Part shown: positions 43,881-54,789 of the stretch, in pieces | How positions within the stretch are numbered: position 1 is the first letter of the stretch | Layout: each line of letters starts with the position of its first letter | NCBI GenBank assembly: GCA_021018815.1 | Contig: JAITYX010000127.1 | Span: 248,001-312,000 of the forward strand | Source of the DNA: Talinum fruticosum | Lineage: Eukaryota; Streptophyta; Magnoliopsida; Caryophyllales; Talinaceae | Length of the DNA stretch: 64,000 nucleotides | Reading direction: 5' to 3' | The notes under the pieces: model-generated | Told to the model about the DNA's origin: nothing | Databases searched by the model: none | Seen by the model: only the letters and a program-made list of their open reading frames with translations | Position numbers and translations under genes: made by a program

Positions 43881-44775
43881 TGATCTTGGATGGATCAGCT
43901 TCAACTCCTATTAGAATAACAACATAACCTAGAAGCTTACCTAAGGTCACTCCAAAGGCACACTTTTGAGGATTAAGATGCATGTTGTATTTTCCGAGTC
44001 ACTCGGAAGGATTTCCTTAGGCTAGGTAGGTGCCCGGCCATATCTTTAGACTTTATGATCATGTCATCCATGAAAACTTCAGCTTCCTTGTGGATCATGT
44101 CATGTAATAAGGTTGTTGTTGTCCTCCGATATGTTGCATCAACATTCTTGAGCCCAAATGGCATCACCACATATCGGTAAGTCCCCCATTGAGTGATGAA
44201 GGCCATCTTTTCCATCTCTTCTTCAGCCATCTTGACCTTATTGTGCACAGCATAACCAGTCCATGAATGAAAGCAAAGCATGACCCATTGTATTATCTAG
44301 AAGGATGTAGATATGAGGCAATGAAAAATCATTTTGGGACTGGCCTTATTCAAATCTCTCGAAGCCGACACACAAACGAACCTTGTCTGTCTTTCTTCAA
44401 AACCAAAACTATATTTGCTACCCACTAAGGATAGTGAACTACGTTAATCAACCCAGCCTCTAACTTGTTCCGGACCTCTTCCTTAATCTTCAAAGCCCAC
44501 TCGGGTTTCATCCTCCTCAACTTACGCTTAACCGGCTTAGCATCATTGTAAAGCGGGCTTTTATGTTCCGCGACGCTTGGATTTGTACCCGGCATGTCTT
44601 TGTTGGACTATGCAAAGACATCTATAAACTCTGTAAGGAGTGAAGTAAATTGCTTCGCTCTTCTAGATCCAAAGTTCTCCCGATCTTAACTTCTTGAGGC
44701 TGATCAATTGACCCCGGATTATTTGTTATTGTTTTCTCTATTATTGGTGAGCGATTTTCATGATCTACCATTGCT
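43881..44775 (-). pseudogene. Gypsy reverse transcriptase of G2
   Basis: Minus strand: MVDHENRSPIIEKTITNNPG (from about 44771), then LRRMKPEWALKIKEEVRNKL-like (about 44465-44520), a broken DLNKASPK segment, VKMAEEEMEKMAFITQWGTY, RYVVMPFGLKNVDATYRRTT and the catalytic box FMDDMIIKSKDMAGHLPSLR (44040-44090), where the usual YVDD reads FMDD. Both Asp residues remain. It is more complete than the G1 copy because the GYAGYNQ-like region (SWTGYAVHNKVKM) is present. Confidence 0.8.
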
Positions 44776-45800
44776 TTTATTAATTTTTTAGGGATTTCTT
44801 GTTCATCATTAGAGGCAAAACAATTGAAAGCAAGAGGAGGTAAAGAGTAAGCTGAATGGTTCACTTTATTGAATGAAGCAACAAGTACATCGGACTCAAA
44901 AACTAAAGACATAAAGCTAGAATTGACAAAATTAGGAAAGGAACTAGAAATAACAGAAGGAGAAATATAAGTTCTAGTACTAGACTCGGAAGGAGGACGC
45001 GCTCCTAGGCCGACAGCGAATTCTTGGCCCTCTTCGGCATTAATCCATGTGACACGCTTGGATCCTTCAATATCAACGTCGATGATGAATCTAGATAGAT
45101 TGAAGTGCGGGTGTAATGTAGCTCATGATTCTACTGAGCTATAATTTCTTTCTACGTTAAACTCTTGTACGAACGGAAGACCGAAAAGATTATTACCAAG
45201 TGAGGTTGGTCTAGTCTACCGTGGATTGTCCCTTTTAAGGAGGTAGGATGCCTCCTTCTCCATAGTACAACAATCATTGAAAATCTCCAAATTAGGTATT
45301 AGCATGGCTTTTTCCTTGATATAGTAAGGCTCAGGAAAACCATAATAAGTGAGGTCATCACCTTCTTTTAAGAATTGCCCTGTTCGAGTATACGGAAAGG
45401 CCTTGATAGAGCGAACCGTGTGAGATGCAATCCTCTTAGTTTAAATTTTGCACTTTGCTTGGGCTATTTCCTTAGTAGTAGGTTGATAACCTAACCTCAA
45501 GTTGTTATTAGTGGGTTTAAGGGGTGGAAAAATGTGGTGGTATGCCCTTCGGCCTACAACAAGACTCGCAAAATACCCCTTCGCCTAAGTATCGAATGGA
45601 CACTAGGGTTGCCATAAGGATTGAAGTGAATAGGTGGTTCATCCCTTTCTAAGGCAGCAATGGTCTCGAATCCTTACAATTCCTCGTCATTAACATCATT
45701 TTCGATCTTAACCGTAGATTCTATAGAAGTAATAGAAGCATAAAGATTATCCCTGTTGATAGTTATGACTGACCTTTTATGATCATCTTAACTTTTTGAT
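44776..45800 (-). pseudogene. Gypsy pol linker between protease and RT (G2)
   Basis: The minus-strand counterpart of 29377-29781. The end near RT reads DVLVASFNKVNHSAYSLPPL, AFNCFASNDEQEIPKKLIKA. Farther upstream, about 45440-45790, are segments like LGYQPTTKEIAQAK and INRDNLYASITSIEST. It is about 600 bp longer than in G1, with sequence from 44920-45440 that G1 lacks. No catalytic motif. Confidence 0.55.
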
Positions 45801-46110
45801 GCAGTGTAGAGGGCACTACTCAATGATCATGTAACCAAGGGCAACCTAGGAGTAAATTGAAGGTAGCTGGGGTATCTAGGACTTGGAATTCGATACTCCT
45901 TTCCACTAGCCCTATGTTGATTGGCGAGGTCACTGTTCCCAAGACTGTTCTTTTGGAATTGTCGTAAGCTCGAAGAATGACTGTCTGTTGAGAGAGTTTT
46001 TGCTTGCTAATTCCTAACCTTCTAGCAGTTCTCCAGGAACATACATTTATTGCTAATCCATTGTCTACCAAGGTTAGGGGAGCAAACATGTTGATGCAAG
46101 TTATGGTTAA
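45801..46110 (-). pseudogene. Gypsy aspartic protease of G2
   Basis: A clean minus-strand frame (45820-46089): MFAPLTLVDNGLAINVCSWR, ARRLGISKQKLSQQTVILRA, IGLVERSIEFQVLDTPATFN, LLLGCPWLHDH. The active-site box is DNG in place of DSG or DTG, as in G1. It is the best preserved gypsy domain in the window. The frame upstream joins directly to the gag stub. Confidence 0.8.
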
Positions 46111-46360
46111 GTAAAGGGCATTGTTTGGGCCTTTCTGGAGGAGATAAGTTAGGTAGAGTTGGCAGAACCAACTCCTCTTCTCTCCTCAAATGCTCAACTT
46201 CCTCATCTCTCTTACTGTCCTCAATACCCCTTACGATAGTCTTAATATCCCTTGATGTAGATGAAATTTTCTCCTCTTAATCATTCAGTCTAATTTCCAC
46301 CCTAGCTATATTCTCATTAAGCAAATTGAGATTAAGTGACTGCTCCGGGTTTAAATGCAT
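46111..46360 (-). pseudogene. Gag stub of G2, fused to protease
   Basis: Minus-strand ATG at 46360 (MHLNPEQSLNLNLLNENIAR), homologous to the G1 gag start (MDPDLEQYLNFSMLNENIAK). After about 70 codons, including the Glu-rich stretch, the sequence passes straight to protease near 46130. The gag core that G1 has (13200-14227 and 28476-29070) is absent. Confidence 0.75.
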
Positions 46361-47924
46361 TAGAAGGGAACTCTTTCTAGATAGTGTCTTATGGCAAAGA
46401 ATAGATTGAGATGGTGTAGTGTGCACCACAGCTTATTGCACCGGTGTAGACCAGTGGAGTTAAAGGAAAAGAAGATGTGTCTGGACTCCTGAATGAGGCA
46501 TTCTAGTCTTTTAGAGCTTGAATTCGGTGATACCCAATTACTGCAGACTCCCTTATTCTACAGCCCAAAGGATGAGGACTATGTGAGAAAAGATCACTTT
46601 GTGGAGGAAGGGACTTAAGCACGACACACGAAGAAATTAAGGATGCTTTTATTTGGATGCATATAAAGAATGCGATGATGATATGATGTATAACATAGTT
46701 GAGATGATTATATAGCTAATGAATGATTTATCTTAAAGAAAAGATGCTTTCTACTCTAACTAAATGATAATGCATTATATTTGTGATGAATTTGTTTTGG
46801 GCTGAATGCAAATGCAAAACGAACTTTCCTAATAAAAGATGAATTTTATTTAGCTAATGTAAATGGAATGTGGACTCTTCTGATAGGAGATGAATGTAGA
46901 TGGACTATATGAAATGAATTTGATTTGGCTAAAGAAGTACAAACTCATCTAGCATGAGATGAATGTAAATGGGCTAATCTTATACGAAATGAATTTGATT
47001 TGGCTAATGAAGTATAGACTCACCTAGCATGAGATGAATGCAAATGGGCCAATATAATATGAAATGAATTTGATTTGGCTAATGAAGTATGGACTCACCC
47101 AACATGAGATGAATGCAAATGGGCTAGTCTAATATGACATGAATTTGATTTAGCTAATGAAGTATGGAAATGAAACATGAGAACAAAAACCGACTAAAGA
47201 TAAAGGAGATATCTAGTAAGACGACCCCTTTTAAACCGACAGGTAGTGACTACTTAGACTCGCCTAAAGAGAATTTTTGTATGACACAAAAGTGCAGACG
47301 AGGCACCAACCCTAGTAGGAAAAGAAGGGATATTTTGACTTTTGGCTACATGCACATAATGGACCGACTCTTGGGAAATATTTATTAAGGTGTTTTATTT
47401 TCACCCATACAAGGGCTAATCAACACTCCTCGCCTATTCCTAAAGGCTCACGAACAAAGGGTTAAATCTAAAACAAAGACATTTATTCAAGCATGCAAAT
47501 GAAGTCCGACGGAGACCTAATAGTCAAAAGAGTTCTATGGTCAACGAGTTTCAAAAGATAGGATACATAGTGACTCATAATCTAAGAATTTAGTCCTCCA
47601 TGTGGGGTATGGCAAGATAATCAGCAGTAATTCTCGGTGCCTCTCGGTGAACCAAAAGGTTTGGCCCAAGAGCGCATGCTATGAGTGAAGAGGTACCATT
47701 TTCTTAAGCAATCAAGCCTAGTTGGGCCCGTCTAAGGTCCAGCTGACAGCCTCATTCCGGAAAGGTTAAGCAGGGGGTAGAATAAACTTTTCCTAGGGGT
47801 ACAAAATAGTATTTAAACTAGTTGAAAGGTTTCTAAATACAGGATGCCTCATGCAAGCACATTATTAAAACACACTATTCAAATTTTCAAGTTTCGCCTT
47901 CTTAATAAAGGATTTATTCCCACT
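46361..47924 (-). other. Leader of G2
   Basis: Homologous on the opposite strand to the G1 leader (11485-12988), including the segment near the LTR (GGCGAAACTTGAAAATTTGA, about 47885-47905). It contains a tandem repeat (46830-47165). No gene is seen; the frame 47164-47388 lies on the antisense strand and matches nothing. Confidence 0.7.
46830..47165 (-). repeat. 75-bp tandem repeat in the G2 leader
   Basis: About four imperfect copies of a unit of about 75 bp with GAATTTGATTTGGCTAATGA and GCATGAGATGAATGCAAATG on the given strand. The words correspond to reversed G1 repeat words (TTAGCCAAAT, CATTTGCAT), but the period differs from the 43 bp of G1. Confidence 0.8.
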
Positions 47925-48408
47925 TTCTAAAATTCATCTTCAAAACGCTAAAATCATCCTTTCCACTTTTGAATACCCTTACGCCAAAAAGACATATAGG
48001 AAAGCTCGGCCCCGGGTTTGCCCCTAGGCTGTGGTTCCTACAAATACCAACTGGTATGGTCAGTATTAGACACTTCTAACGTGTAGACATGTGCAGGATG
48101 ATTTAGTCGCTCAATGTGGATGGGCATTCAATGAATGCTTGTAAGGATATTGACCATGGATCCTAACTTAGCTAATGCATCCGCAAATTGGTTATCATCC
48201 CTAGGAAGGTAAGTGAAAGAGATGTTATAGTGTTTGGACAATTTTATTAGATATGCTTGGTAGGGTGCCAAGGCCTCATTACGTACCTTCCACCTTTGCG
48301 AAATCTAAATGATGATTAAATTGGAGCCACCGAAAACCCCGATATTCTTAAATCCAATATCTATAGCAGCTTCAAGTCCCGTGATGCAAGGTTCATATTC
48401 TGCGGCGT
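47925..48408. repeat. Inverted, duplicated junction: gypsy LTR end plus RNase H fragment
   Basis: 47925-48042 is the last 118 bp of the gypsy LTR in plus orientation, ending CCTACA. 48043-48408 is a minus-strand piece of the second RNase H. The same junction occurs at 42690-43140, with about 50 bp fewer. It separates the G2 leader from its LTR, and its flanks are in the opposite orientation. Confidence 0.7.
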
Positions 48409-49774
48409 CTTTTTTAAGATTGATTTTGAAGATAGTTTTAGAAGTTGATTTTTAGAATGTGAGGATAAACCTTTTATTAAGATTTTCGAGTTTTATTAAA
48501 TCGAGTTGAAACTAATTAAATCGGATCTAAAGGACGGTTTATTAATCATTTTATTTTTATAAATTATCTTCGGAATTCCCAGGATATTATTTACTAATTA
48601 AAGGACAAACAAAATTAGAATTTTGATTATGCCGTGAGGCTTTAAGGGCATATCGGTGTGACAACACAAATCTAAACCGAAACCTTACCCACCGACCACT
48701 CGGTGAAGGCGACAACCTGCTCCCAGCGGTGGCGAGCGCGGCCAGAGGTCATGGCTGAGGAGATCAGCCTCAACCTGTACCCTAGCTGGCAGATCCAGAA
48801 CCTATTTCCTTTACCCTATAATCGAAAAAAAAAAAAAAACCCGGATGCAAATTCAATAAGAAATAAGTGTAAAAGGAGGACTTTCCAATCGAGTTTTTAG
48901 GATGAAAACTAACAAAAACAAAACATGCTCTTCCAATCTTAGTATGGGAAAAATAAGACTAAAAGAGGCTAAATTGACTCCATCGATTTTTGAACCGAGA
49001 ATCGGATCCGAGGGAGAGGGTACGAATCATAGGGAAAACCCTTCAATTTCGCCCATCTAAAGACGGCCATTACTAGTTTCAGTAGTAAATTAAAATAATG
49101 TGCTACACACAAAAACACAATCATGCTATAACGATAAATAAAAAGCAACCAACAGAACTAAAGGAAAAGCAATAAAGAAAGCAAGTAAAGAAAAGAAAAG
49201 CGGTAAATAAAGCATAAAAATAATATAAACCGTTTAAAGGTTGAACGATGACCCTCGGGTTGTCTCACCTTGGTAATCTGGATCTCTTCACTGGATCCCT
49301 TGATGCGACAAGTGACAACTTAAGGAAAAAGGGTTTGTTTAGTGAACTACGTATGTAGGGAATAGGAAAGATCAGTTCAATGGAGATAAGAAGAACTGAA
49401 TATCCTTTAGCTCTTTACACGAATTCAACGACGGTAAGTAGAGAAAAGATGAATTATTGGTAGTAATTTCGGTAGAGTAATGTTTAGATATGAGTGCTCC
49501 GATTAGCTTTCAACAACATTACGCATAGGAGAAAGCCATATGGGACCGAGAGCCAAGGCTCTCTATTTATAGGGAGAGACCTAGGTCACAAATTACCAAG
49601 GGTTTGCCTCCGACTTGCCATCCAAAATTGCGAAATAAAACCCGACCGCATTCTCATAAGATTGAACTGGGTGGAGAGGATAGAACTAGATAGAACCCGA
49701 TTGGTGGGCGGCGGTCACCGGGCGCTCCTAGAGTTTCATTCCCTAGCGTGCCGCCAAAGGATTCTCCAAGCCAA
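48409..49774 (-). repeat. G2 LTR, inner part
   Basis: Minus-strand gypsy LTR homologous to 31080-31475 and 42095-42813, including the CCATGACCTCTGG and CTAGTAATGGCC blocks on the minus strand. It is interrupted at 49775 by C4 and resumes at 60545. A TATA box lies at 49564. The small open frames 48703-48900 and 49494-49850 are non-coding LTR sequence. Confidence 0.75.
49564..49571 (-). promoter_or_regulatory. TATA box of the G2 LTR
   Basis: TATTTATA, reading CTATAAATAGAGAGCC on the minus strand, about 600 bp from the outer LTR end once C4 is removed. Confidence 0.5.
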
Positions 49775-50255
49775 TGAAGACTCGGACACTCGTTCTATAT
49801 CTTTCCGAGTCATGCAAAAGGAATCGTGTATAACGATGACATTCATATAGTGTTTTGATTCCAAGGCATTCTCTCGTGTCTTAGAAACTTACTTGAGTGA
49901 AATAGTATCTTTTCTATGCGATTCGGTCTTCACTTATCTCTTTAATCGCTTTTTAGTTAGCGACTCGTAAAACTTGTTCTTTATTCCGAGTCCACTCTCA
50001 CTCGTAATCCGACTTGTGATTATTTACTCTATTGTTTGCAAAGTCGGCATTCGTAGTTCTTTTCGTGCTTAGTCTACATCAAGTATTTCCCACTCGATAT
50101 TCGTTATGGAACTTGATTCTTTGCTTCGGACTAAGTCATATGGAATTCCGAGTATCATGGATATTAGACTCGTAAAATTCCATTTCTTCTCCGACTCGAA
50201 TAATCTGTTGGTTAATTATCATGATTATATTATTATCTCGTGTCTAACCTTGGAC

Positions 50256-50339
50256 CAAAGTATTTTATACTTTGAGAACCGAAGGTGTTTTACTTTTGTA
50301 GGTTATTCAATCGAGGACATCTTTTCAAACTACAAAAGT
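50256..50339 (+). promoter_or_regulatory. Conserved hairpin pair in the C4 LTR
   Basis: CAAAGTATTTTATACTTTG (50256-50274) and ACTTTTGTAG (50292-50301) with CTACAAAAGT (50330-50339). Same arrangement as 762-845, about 305 bp upstream of the TATA box. Confidence 0.5.
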
Positions 50340-50644
50340 AGCCGGCTTCGTAACATCAAATCACCAGCAGATATAGCTTTTCACCTACACTCGCTCTAGT
50401 CCCGTAAGATTGTGTCGAAGCCGTCCGCTTCCATATCCGGAAAACTGGAAGGTCAAGCTTAACGATGGTTTTCACCACACTTTTCAAGACACAACCGATG
50501 GTTTTTGGACTTCCAAGAGAGTTAAACCGTTGTCCAACGTCCAATTTTCAACGGATACTTTCGAGTGACTCGTAAAGCCTTTCACAACGGTCACAGAGGA
50601 CTCTCGGTCAGCAGATGAAGATAACGGCTACTCGCCTGGTTATC

Positions 50645-50652
50645 TATAAATA
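50645..50652 (+). promoter_or_regulatory. TATA box of the C4 5' LTR
   Basis: TATAAATA in GGTTATC...GAAGCCAC; the likely promoter box for the genomic RNA. An identical box is at 59881 in the 3' LTR. Confidence 0.65.
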
Positions 50653-51308
50653 GAAGCCACTTCACAAGACTTGAAGATGAGCGGAACATATTGTCAATAC
50701 ACCAACTTGATCAAAGTTATTGTATTTACTTTCAATCTTCAACTTACAACTCCCACTCTGTAATTCATTACTTTCGAGTTGTAAGGTCTTGTACTCGCTA
50801 CAAACACTTCTTACATTCTTTGTAAGGTCCCTTGACTAAGCCGTAAGGGTTAACTCAGCTTAGTTGTCCCTAGCTGTAAGGGTTATCTCAGCTAGGAAGT
50901 ACTAGATCGGATAAGGGAACTTCGAGTCTAGGAAAATCTGTATAGAGTTGTCTAAGGGAGCAACTCGGGTTCATGTCAAGTTCAAGGTATTTTGTGGACT
51001 CAAAATAGTGGATTTGACTTCGTGTCCGGATTGACACGGGCCGTGGTTTTCTCGCCCCAGGAGGGTTTCCACGTAAATTCTCTCGTGTTCTATTTCCGAG
51101 TTCATTCTAGACTCGGACATCCCCGCTGAACGTGTTTACTCCGATTCATTACATTCTCGAGTCCATTATTTTCCGACCCCTTGCTTAGACTCGGAATCTG
51201 TCTTTGTTTCTTCTCTCGTCTAAAAGGTGTGCGCTTTTGCAAAGAATTTTTCATCACCCTATTCACCCCCTCTAGGGTGACTCGTACTCTCCCCGAGCAA
51301 ACCTTCAA

Positions 51309-51321
51309 TTGGTATCGAGCC
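51309..51321 (+). other. Primer binding site of C4
   Basis: TTGGTATCGAGCC, one base short of the initiator-Met tRNA site, two bases after the LTR. Confidence 0.78.
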
Positions 51322-51365
51322 TAGCCTTTCGTAAAGGATCTAACAGTCCAAAGGTTTAAAGATCG

Positions 51366-53230
51366 ATGGCTCGTAACACCGGAGAGTTCGACGAAGGTAG
51401 ATCTTCCAACAGGCCACTAAAATTCAAAGGTTCAAATTTCAGTCACTCGGAAGAAGCCGATGGAATGTTTCCTTATGGATCACGACGAAGAAGTATGGGA
51501 AATCATACAACAAGGAAACTACATCCCAACGAAGACAGATGAATTCGTAATCCTTCCAAAGACAAAGGCCGAGTTCACGCCAGCGAGGCGGAGAAGTTCG
51601 TAAAGAACTTCAAAGCCATGAACATCCTCATGTGCGCCATAAGCTCGTAAGAATATAATCGAGTCTCTGCTCGTGACTCGCTAAAGAGGTGTGGGACACT
51701 CGGTCAACACCTACGAAGGTACAAGTCGAGTGAGACAAGCGAAGATCAGCCAAGTATCTTCACAAATATGAGCTTTTCAAAATGGAGCTAGAAGAGAACA
51801 TTACTCGGATGTTCATACGCTTCACCGAGATCACCAACAATCTCAAATCTCCGGGAAAGAAAATCTCCCATGAAGAAATGTGCCGGAAAATTCTCGTAAG
51901 CCTACCCAAGAAACGATGGGGTCCGAAGGTAATCGCCATAGAAGAGGCTCGTAACCTCTCACTCTTGAAGCCGACGAGCTCATTGGAAAGCTTCGACCCA
52001 TGAGATACATCTCGGAAGAAGAAGATGCCGAGGGTACTTCCAAAAGGAACATCGCGCTTAAAGCCTCGTAATCCAAAGAAGCAAGTCCAAGCTCCTCCGA
52101 CTCGGAAGATGATCCCATGGCACTCATTGCAAGAGGCTTCAAGAGAATGATGAAGCACAAAAGATGGGACAAAAGGCCAAAAGAAGAATTCTACAAAAAG
52201 GACAAGAGAGACAGAAAAGGTAAGTTTTCTTCACCTTCAAAGTTATCTTTGTCTAAGAATACTCGGATGTTTTGAATGTGGCAAGCAAAGACCACATAGT
52301 CAAGGACTCGTCCAAAACGAAGAAGGGACAGGAAGAAGAAAAAGGCCATGATGGCAACATGGAGTGACGAGGACTCATCTCGAAGACGACGAAGAATCGG
52401 ATGACTCAAAGTGTCTAATGGCAATCACCGACTCGTAAGCCAAAAAGAGTCGACTCGCACTACGTACTCGGATAATGAGGAAACCGATCCTCAAGAGGTA
52501 ATAAATTACTTCCTCAAATTTTCCAAAGTTGATTTAGCTAAATACATCTTTACTTTGGAAGAAAAGTCCAATTCTAATTCTTCTCATTTCAAGGAACAAC
52601 CGGAGTCAATCACTACCGAGAGCACCTTTTTAAAAAATGAATTGGAAAACCGAGACTCACACTCGGAGAACTCAAGACAAGTGCTCAAACTAATGAGACC
52701 GAGTCCGAGTTACTCGAAAAGAAAATGAGCAATCGAAACGTAAGCTCATTGAGTCTCAAGATCTGGTTTTAAAGTTTTCTCAAGGACGTAAGAACCTTGA
52801 TATGCTCTTAGGATCACAATGTGTCTCATTTCGAAAAGAAGGTCTTGGTTTCAACAAAGAGGAAGAATCTAATTCTTACTCGAATTGTTCAAAAGGATTC
52901 CGTAACCGTTAAGTTCAAAAAGGCCGAGCATGGTCCCATTCATAAAAATGAAAGGAGGACTAAACCTGCACCTATTTACAAAAGGAAGCCATTTTCCTCT
53001 GTTTCAAAAGGAAAGGTTTTTAAAAGGAAAGAGACACGGACTCAGTCCTCCGAAAAGAAGGAGACTCAGAATCGGACTAAACCCAAAGTCATTCAAATCG
53101 GGTTCCGAAGCACCTTCTTCCTCGGAAAAGGACCACAAGAAGGAATGTTACTGGGTTCGTTAGAGGAAGTGAGAAGGGTTAGATTTTCTCTGCTTTGCAG
53201 GTCACTCGTAAAAGATCAAAAGGACACCGG
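51366..53230 (+). pseudogene. Copia gag (C4)
   Basis: Start ATG 51366 (MARNT, with CTCGTAAC where C1 has CTCGGAAC). The core missing in C1 is present: EAEKFVKNFKAMNILMCAIS (about 51585-51650) and VWDTLVNTYEG-like and EENITRMFIRFTEITNNLKS (51782-51850). Then SPSSSDSEDDPMALIARGFK (about 52085-52145), KHKRWDK, a broken CCHC knuckle (ECGKQRPHSQG frame, about 52270), EVINYFLKFSKVDLAKYIFT (about 52495-52560) and GPIHKNERRTKPAPIYKRKP (about 52930-52995). Frameshifts and CGTAA stops break it repeatedly. Confidence 0.78.
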
Positions 53231-53620
53231 TACCTGGACAAGTGGATGTTCTCGACACATGTCAGTGACAAAGGACTCTTTTCTCGAGCCGGAGTCATAT
53301 AAAGGAGGAAAGGTGACCTTTGGTGATGACAAAGAAGGGCAAGATAGTGGGCATTGGGAAGATTGGTAATGGAAACAATCTGGTGAGCCCAGCCTACCTT
53401 GTCAAAGGACTTAAGTACAACCTACTTAGCATCTCCCAGCTTTGTGACAAAGGTCAAGAGGTAAAATTCACTCAATCCAAGTGCTACATCACGTATGAGA
53501 CCACCAAAGAGGTAAAGCTCTCAGTAAGAGATCAGGTAATACCTACATCATCCCTCTTTCTGACCCAAGTCGAACTTATCATGTTTAAAAGCATATCTTC
53601 AAGATGATTCTTGGATTTGG
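53231..53620 (+). pseudogene. Copia aspartic protease (C4)
   Basis: TGTWTSGCSRHMSV (about 53228-53272) is the copia active-site region, with Thr-Ser-Gly where LDSG is usual. Then YKGGKVTFGDD, KIVGIGKIGNGNNLVSPAYL and VKGLKYNLLSISQLCDKGQE (53320-53460). One frameshift separates the two parts. Confidence 0.7.
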
Positions 53621-54540
53621 CATCGTAGATTAGGTCATATTAGCATGCATACTATCAAAAAGCTTGCATCTCTTGGTCCGGTTAGAGGATTACCTAACCG
53701 TGCGTTTGAGAAGGACAAAGTATGTGGAGCATGCACCAAAGGGAAACAAGTCAGATCTTCATTCAAATCTCTCGAAGACAGCTTCCACATCCAACGTGCT
53801 TGAATTACTACACATGGACTTATGTGGTGAAATCCTCGTAAAGAGTCTCGGAGGTAAATCTTACATACTTGTTATTATTGATGATTTTTCAAGATTTACC
53901 CGGGTGTGTTTTCTCAAGCATAAGAATGAGGCCTTCAAGGAATTCAAGCAAGCTCGTAGAAAGATTCAAGTTGAGTCTCGGACTCGGATTCAAAAGATTC
54001 GAACCGACCATGGAAGGGAGTTCGACTACTCGAATTCTCGTAGTTTTGTGACAAGAATGGAATTTCTCACAACTTCTCAAGCACCTGTAACTCCTCAGCA
54101 GAATGGAGTAGTTGAGAGAAAGAACAGAACTCTTGAAGAAATAGCAAGGACGATGATGATTGAACACAACCCGCCTTACTATTTCTCGGGCGGAGGCAAG
54201 TAAACACAGCCAACTACACTCTCAATCGATGCCTCATCGGACCTATTCTCAAGAAAACACCTTATGAGCTCTACAAAGGAAGGAAGCCAAATATTTCCTA
54301 TTTCGCATCTTTCGGGTGTAAGTGTTTTGTCCACAACAACGGTAAGGATCATCTCGACCAAGTTTGATGCTCTGGTCGACGAAGGAATTTTTCTAGGTTA
54401 TTGTTCTCATAGCAAAGCTTATCGTATATTCAACAAGAGAACTAACAAAGTGGAAGAAAGTATCCACGTAGTGTTTGATGAGCTTGAACAGGGAAAACCA
54501 AGTGAATCTTCATACTCGAACCGAAGCTCGTAAAGGATGA
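53621..54540 (+). pseudogene. Copia GAG_pre-integrase and integrase (C4)
   Basis: GAG_pre (WHRRLGHISMHTIKKLAS, CGACTKGKQ, about 53618-53755), then one long frame 53664-54203: LLHMDLCGEILVKSLGGKSY (Asp 1), DDFSRFTRVCFLKHKNEAFK, RTDHGREF (Asp 2, about 54000) and TPQQNGVVERKNRTLEEIAR (Glu, about 54090-54150). All three catalytic residues are present in this frame. The C-terminal part (YELYKGRKP, GIFLGYCSHSKAYRIFNKRT) follows after frameshifts near 54195 and 54350. Confidence 0.85.
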
Positions 54541-54789
54541 TGACGAAGATGAGTCTATAAAGACTCGAAGGAGACCACTCGTAACGAGGAAGCTCGAATG
54601 AGACAACTCCGGAGGTCGCTCGTAACGAGCGAGTCAATGAAGAGGATCACTCGTAACAAGCTTCGAAGATCAAGCAATTCAACCAACAAACCCGGTGAAT
54701 CAAAGAACTGGTAAAGCATTCAAATTTACTTCCAAGTCATCCCCAAGAAAACATTATTTCGATATCAACAAGGGGGTAAGAACTCGTTC
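54541..54789 (+). other. Integrase-RT linker of C4, dense in CTCGTAAC
   Basis: A short variable linker with several CTCGTAAC words (about 54578, 54619, 54650) where C1 has CTCGGAAC (about 5149, 5190, 5220). In the C1 reading each encodes Ser-Glu; in C4 each gives a TAA. No domain is seen. Confidence 0.7.

Larger units (their letters stand above)
42814..49774 (-). mobile_element. G2: Tat-type gypsy element on the minus strand, inner part
   Basis: From the right on the minus strand: LTR (60946-60545, then 49774-48409), rearranged segment 47925-48408, leader, gag stub, protease, RT, RNase H and a second (archaeal-type) RNase H reaching the G1 LTR end at 42813. The rest of pol, including integrase and the 3' LTR, is not in the window. 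If G1 inserted into G2 it would lie left of base 1. The second RNase H points to the Tat lineage. Confidence 0.75.
49775..51307 (+). repeat. 5' LTR of C4
   Basis: TGAAGACTCGG to GCAAACCTTCA, 1533 bp. Hairpins at 50256-50274 and 50292-50339, TATAAATA at 50645. The left flank GCCAA is gypsy LTR sequence, which fixes the LTR start for the whole family. Confidence 0.96.

Noticed and set aside
42814..46360. G2 as an integrase-less element
   Set aside because: Its pol is cut at the left by the G1 LTR, so integrase may lie outside the window. Absence cannot be concluded.
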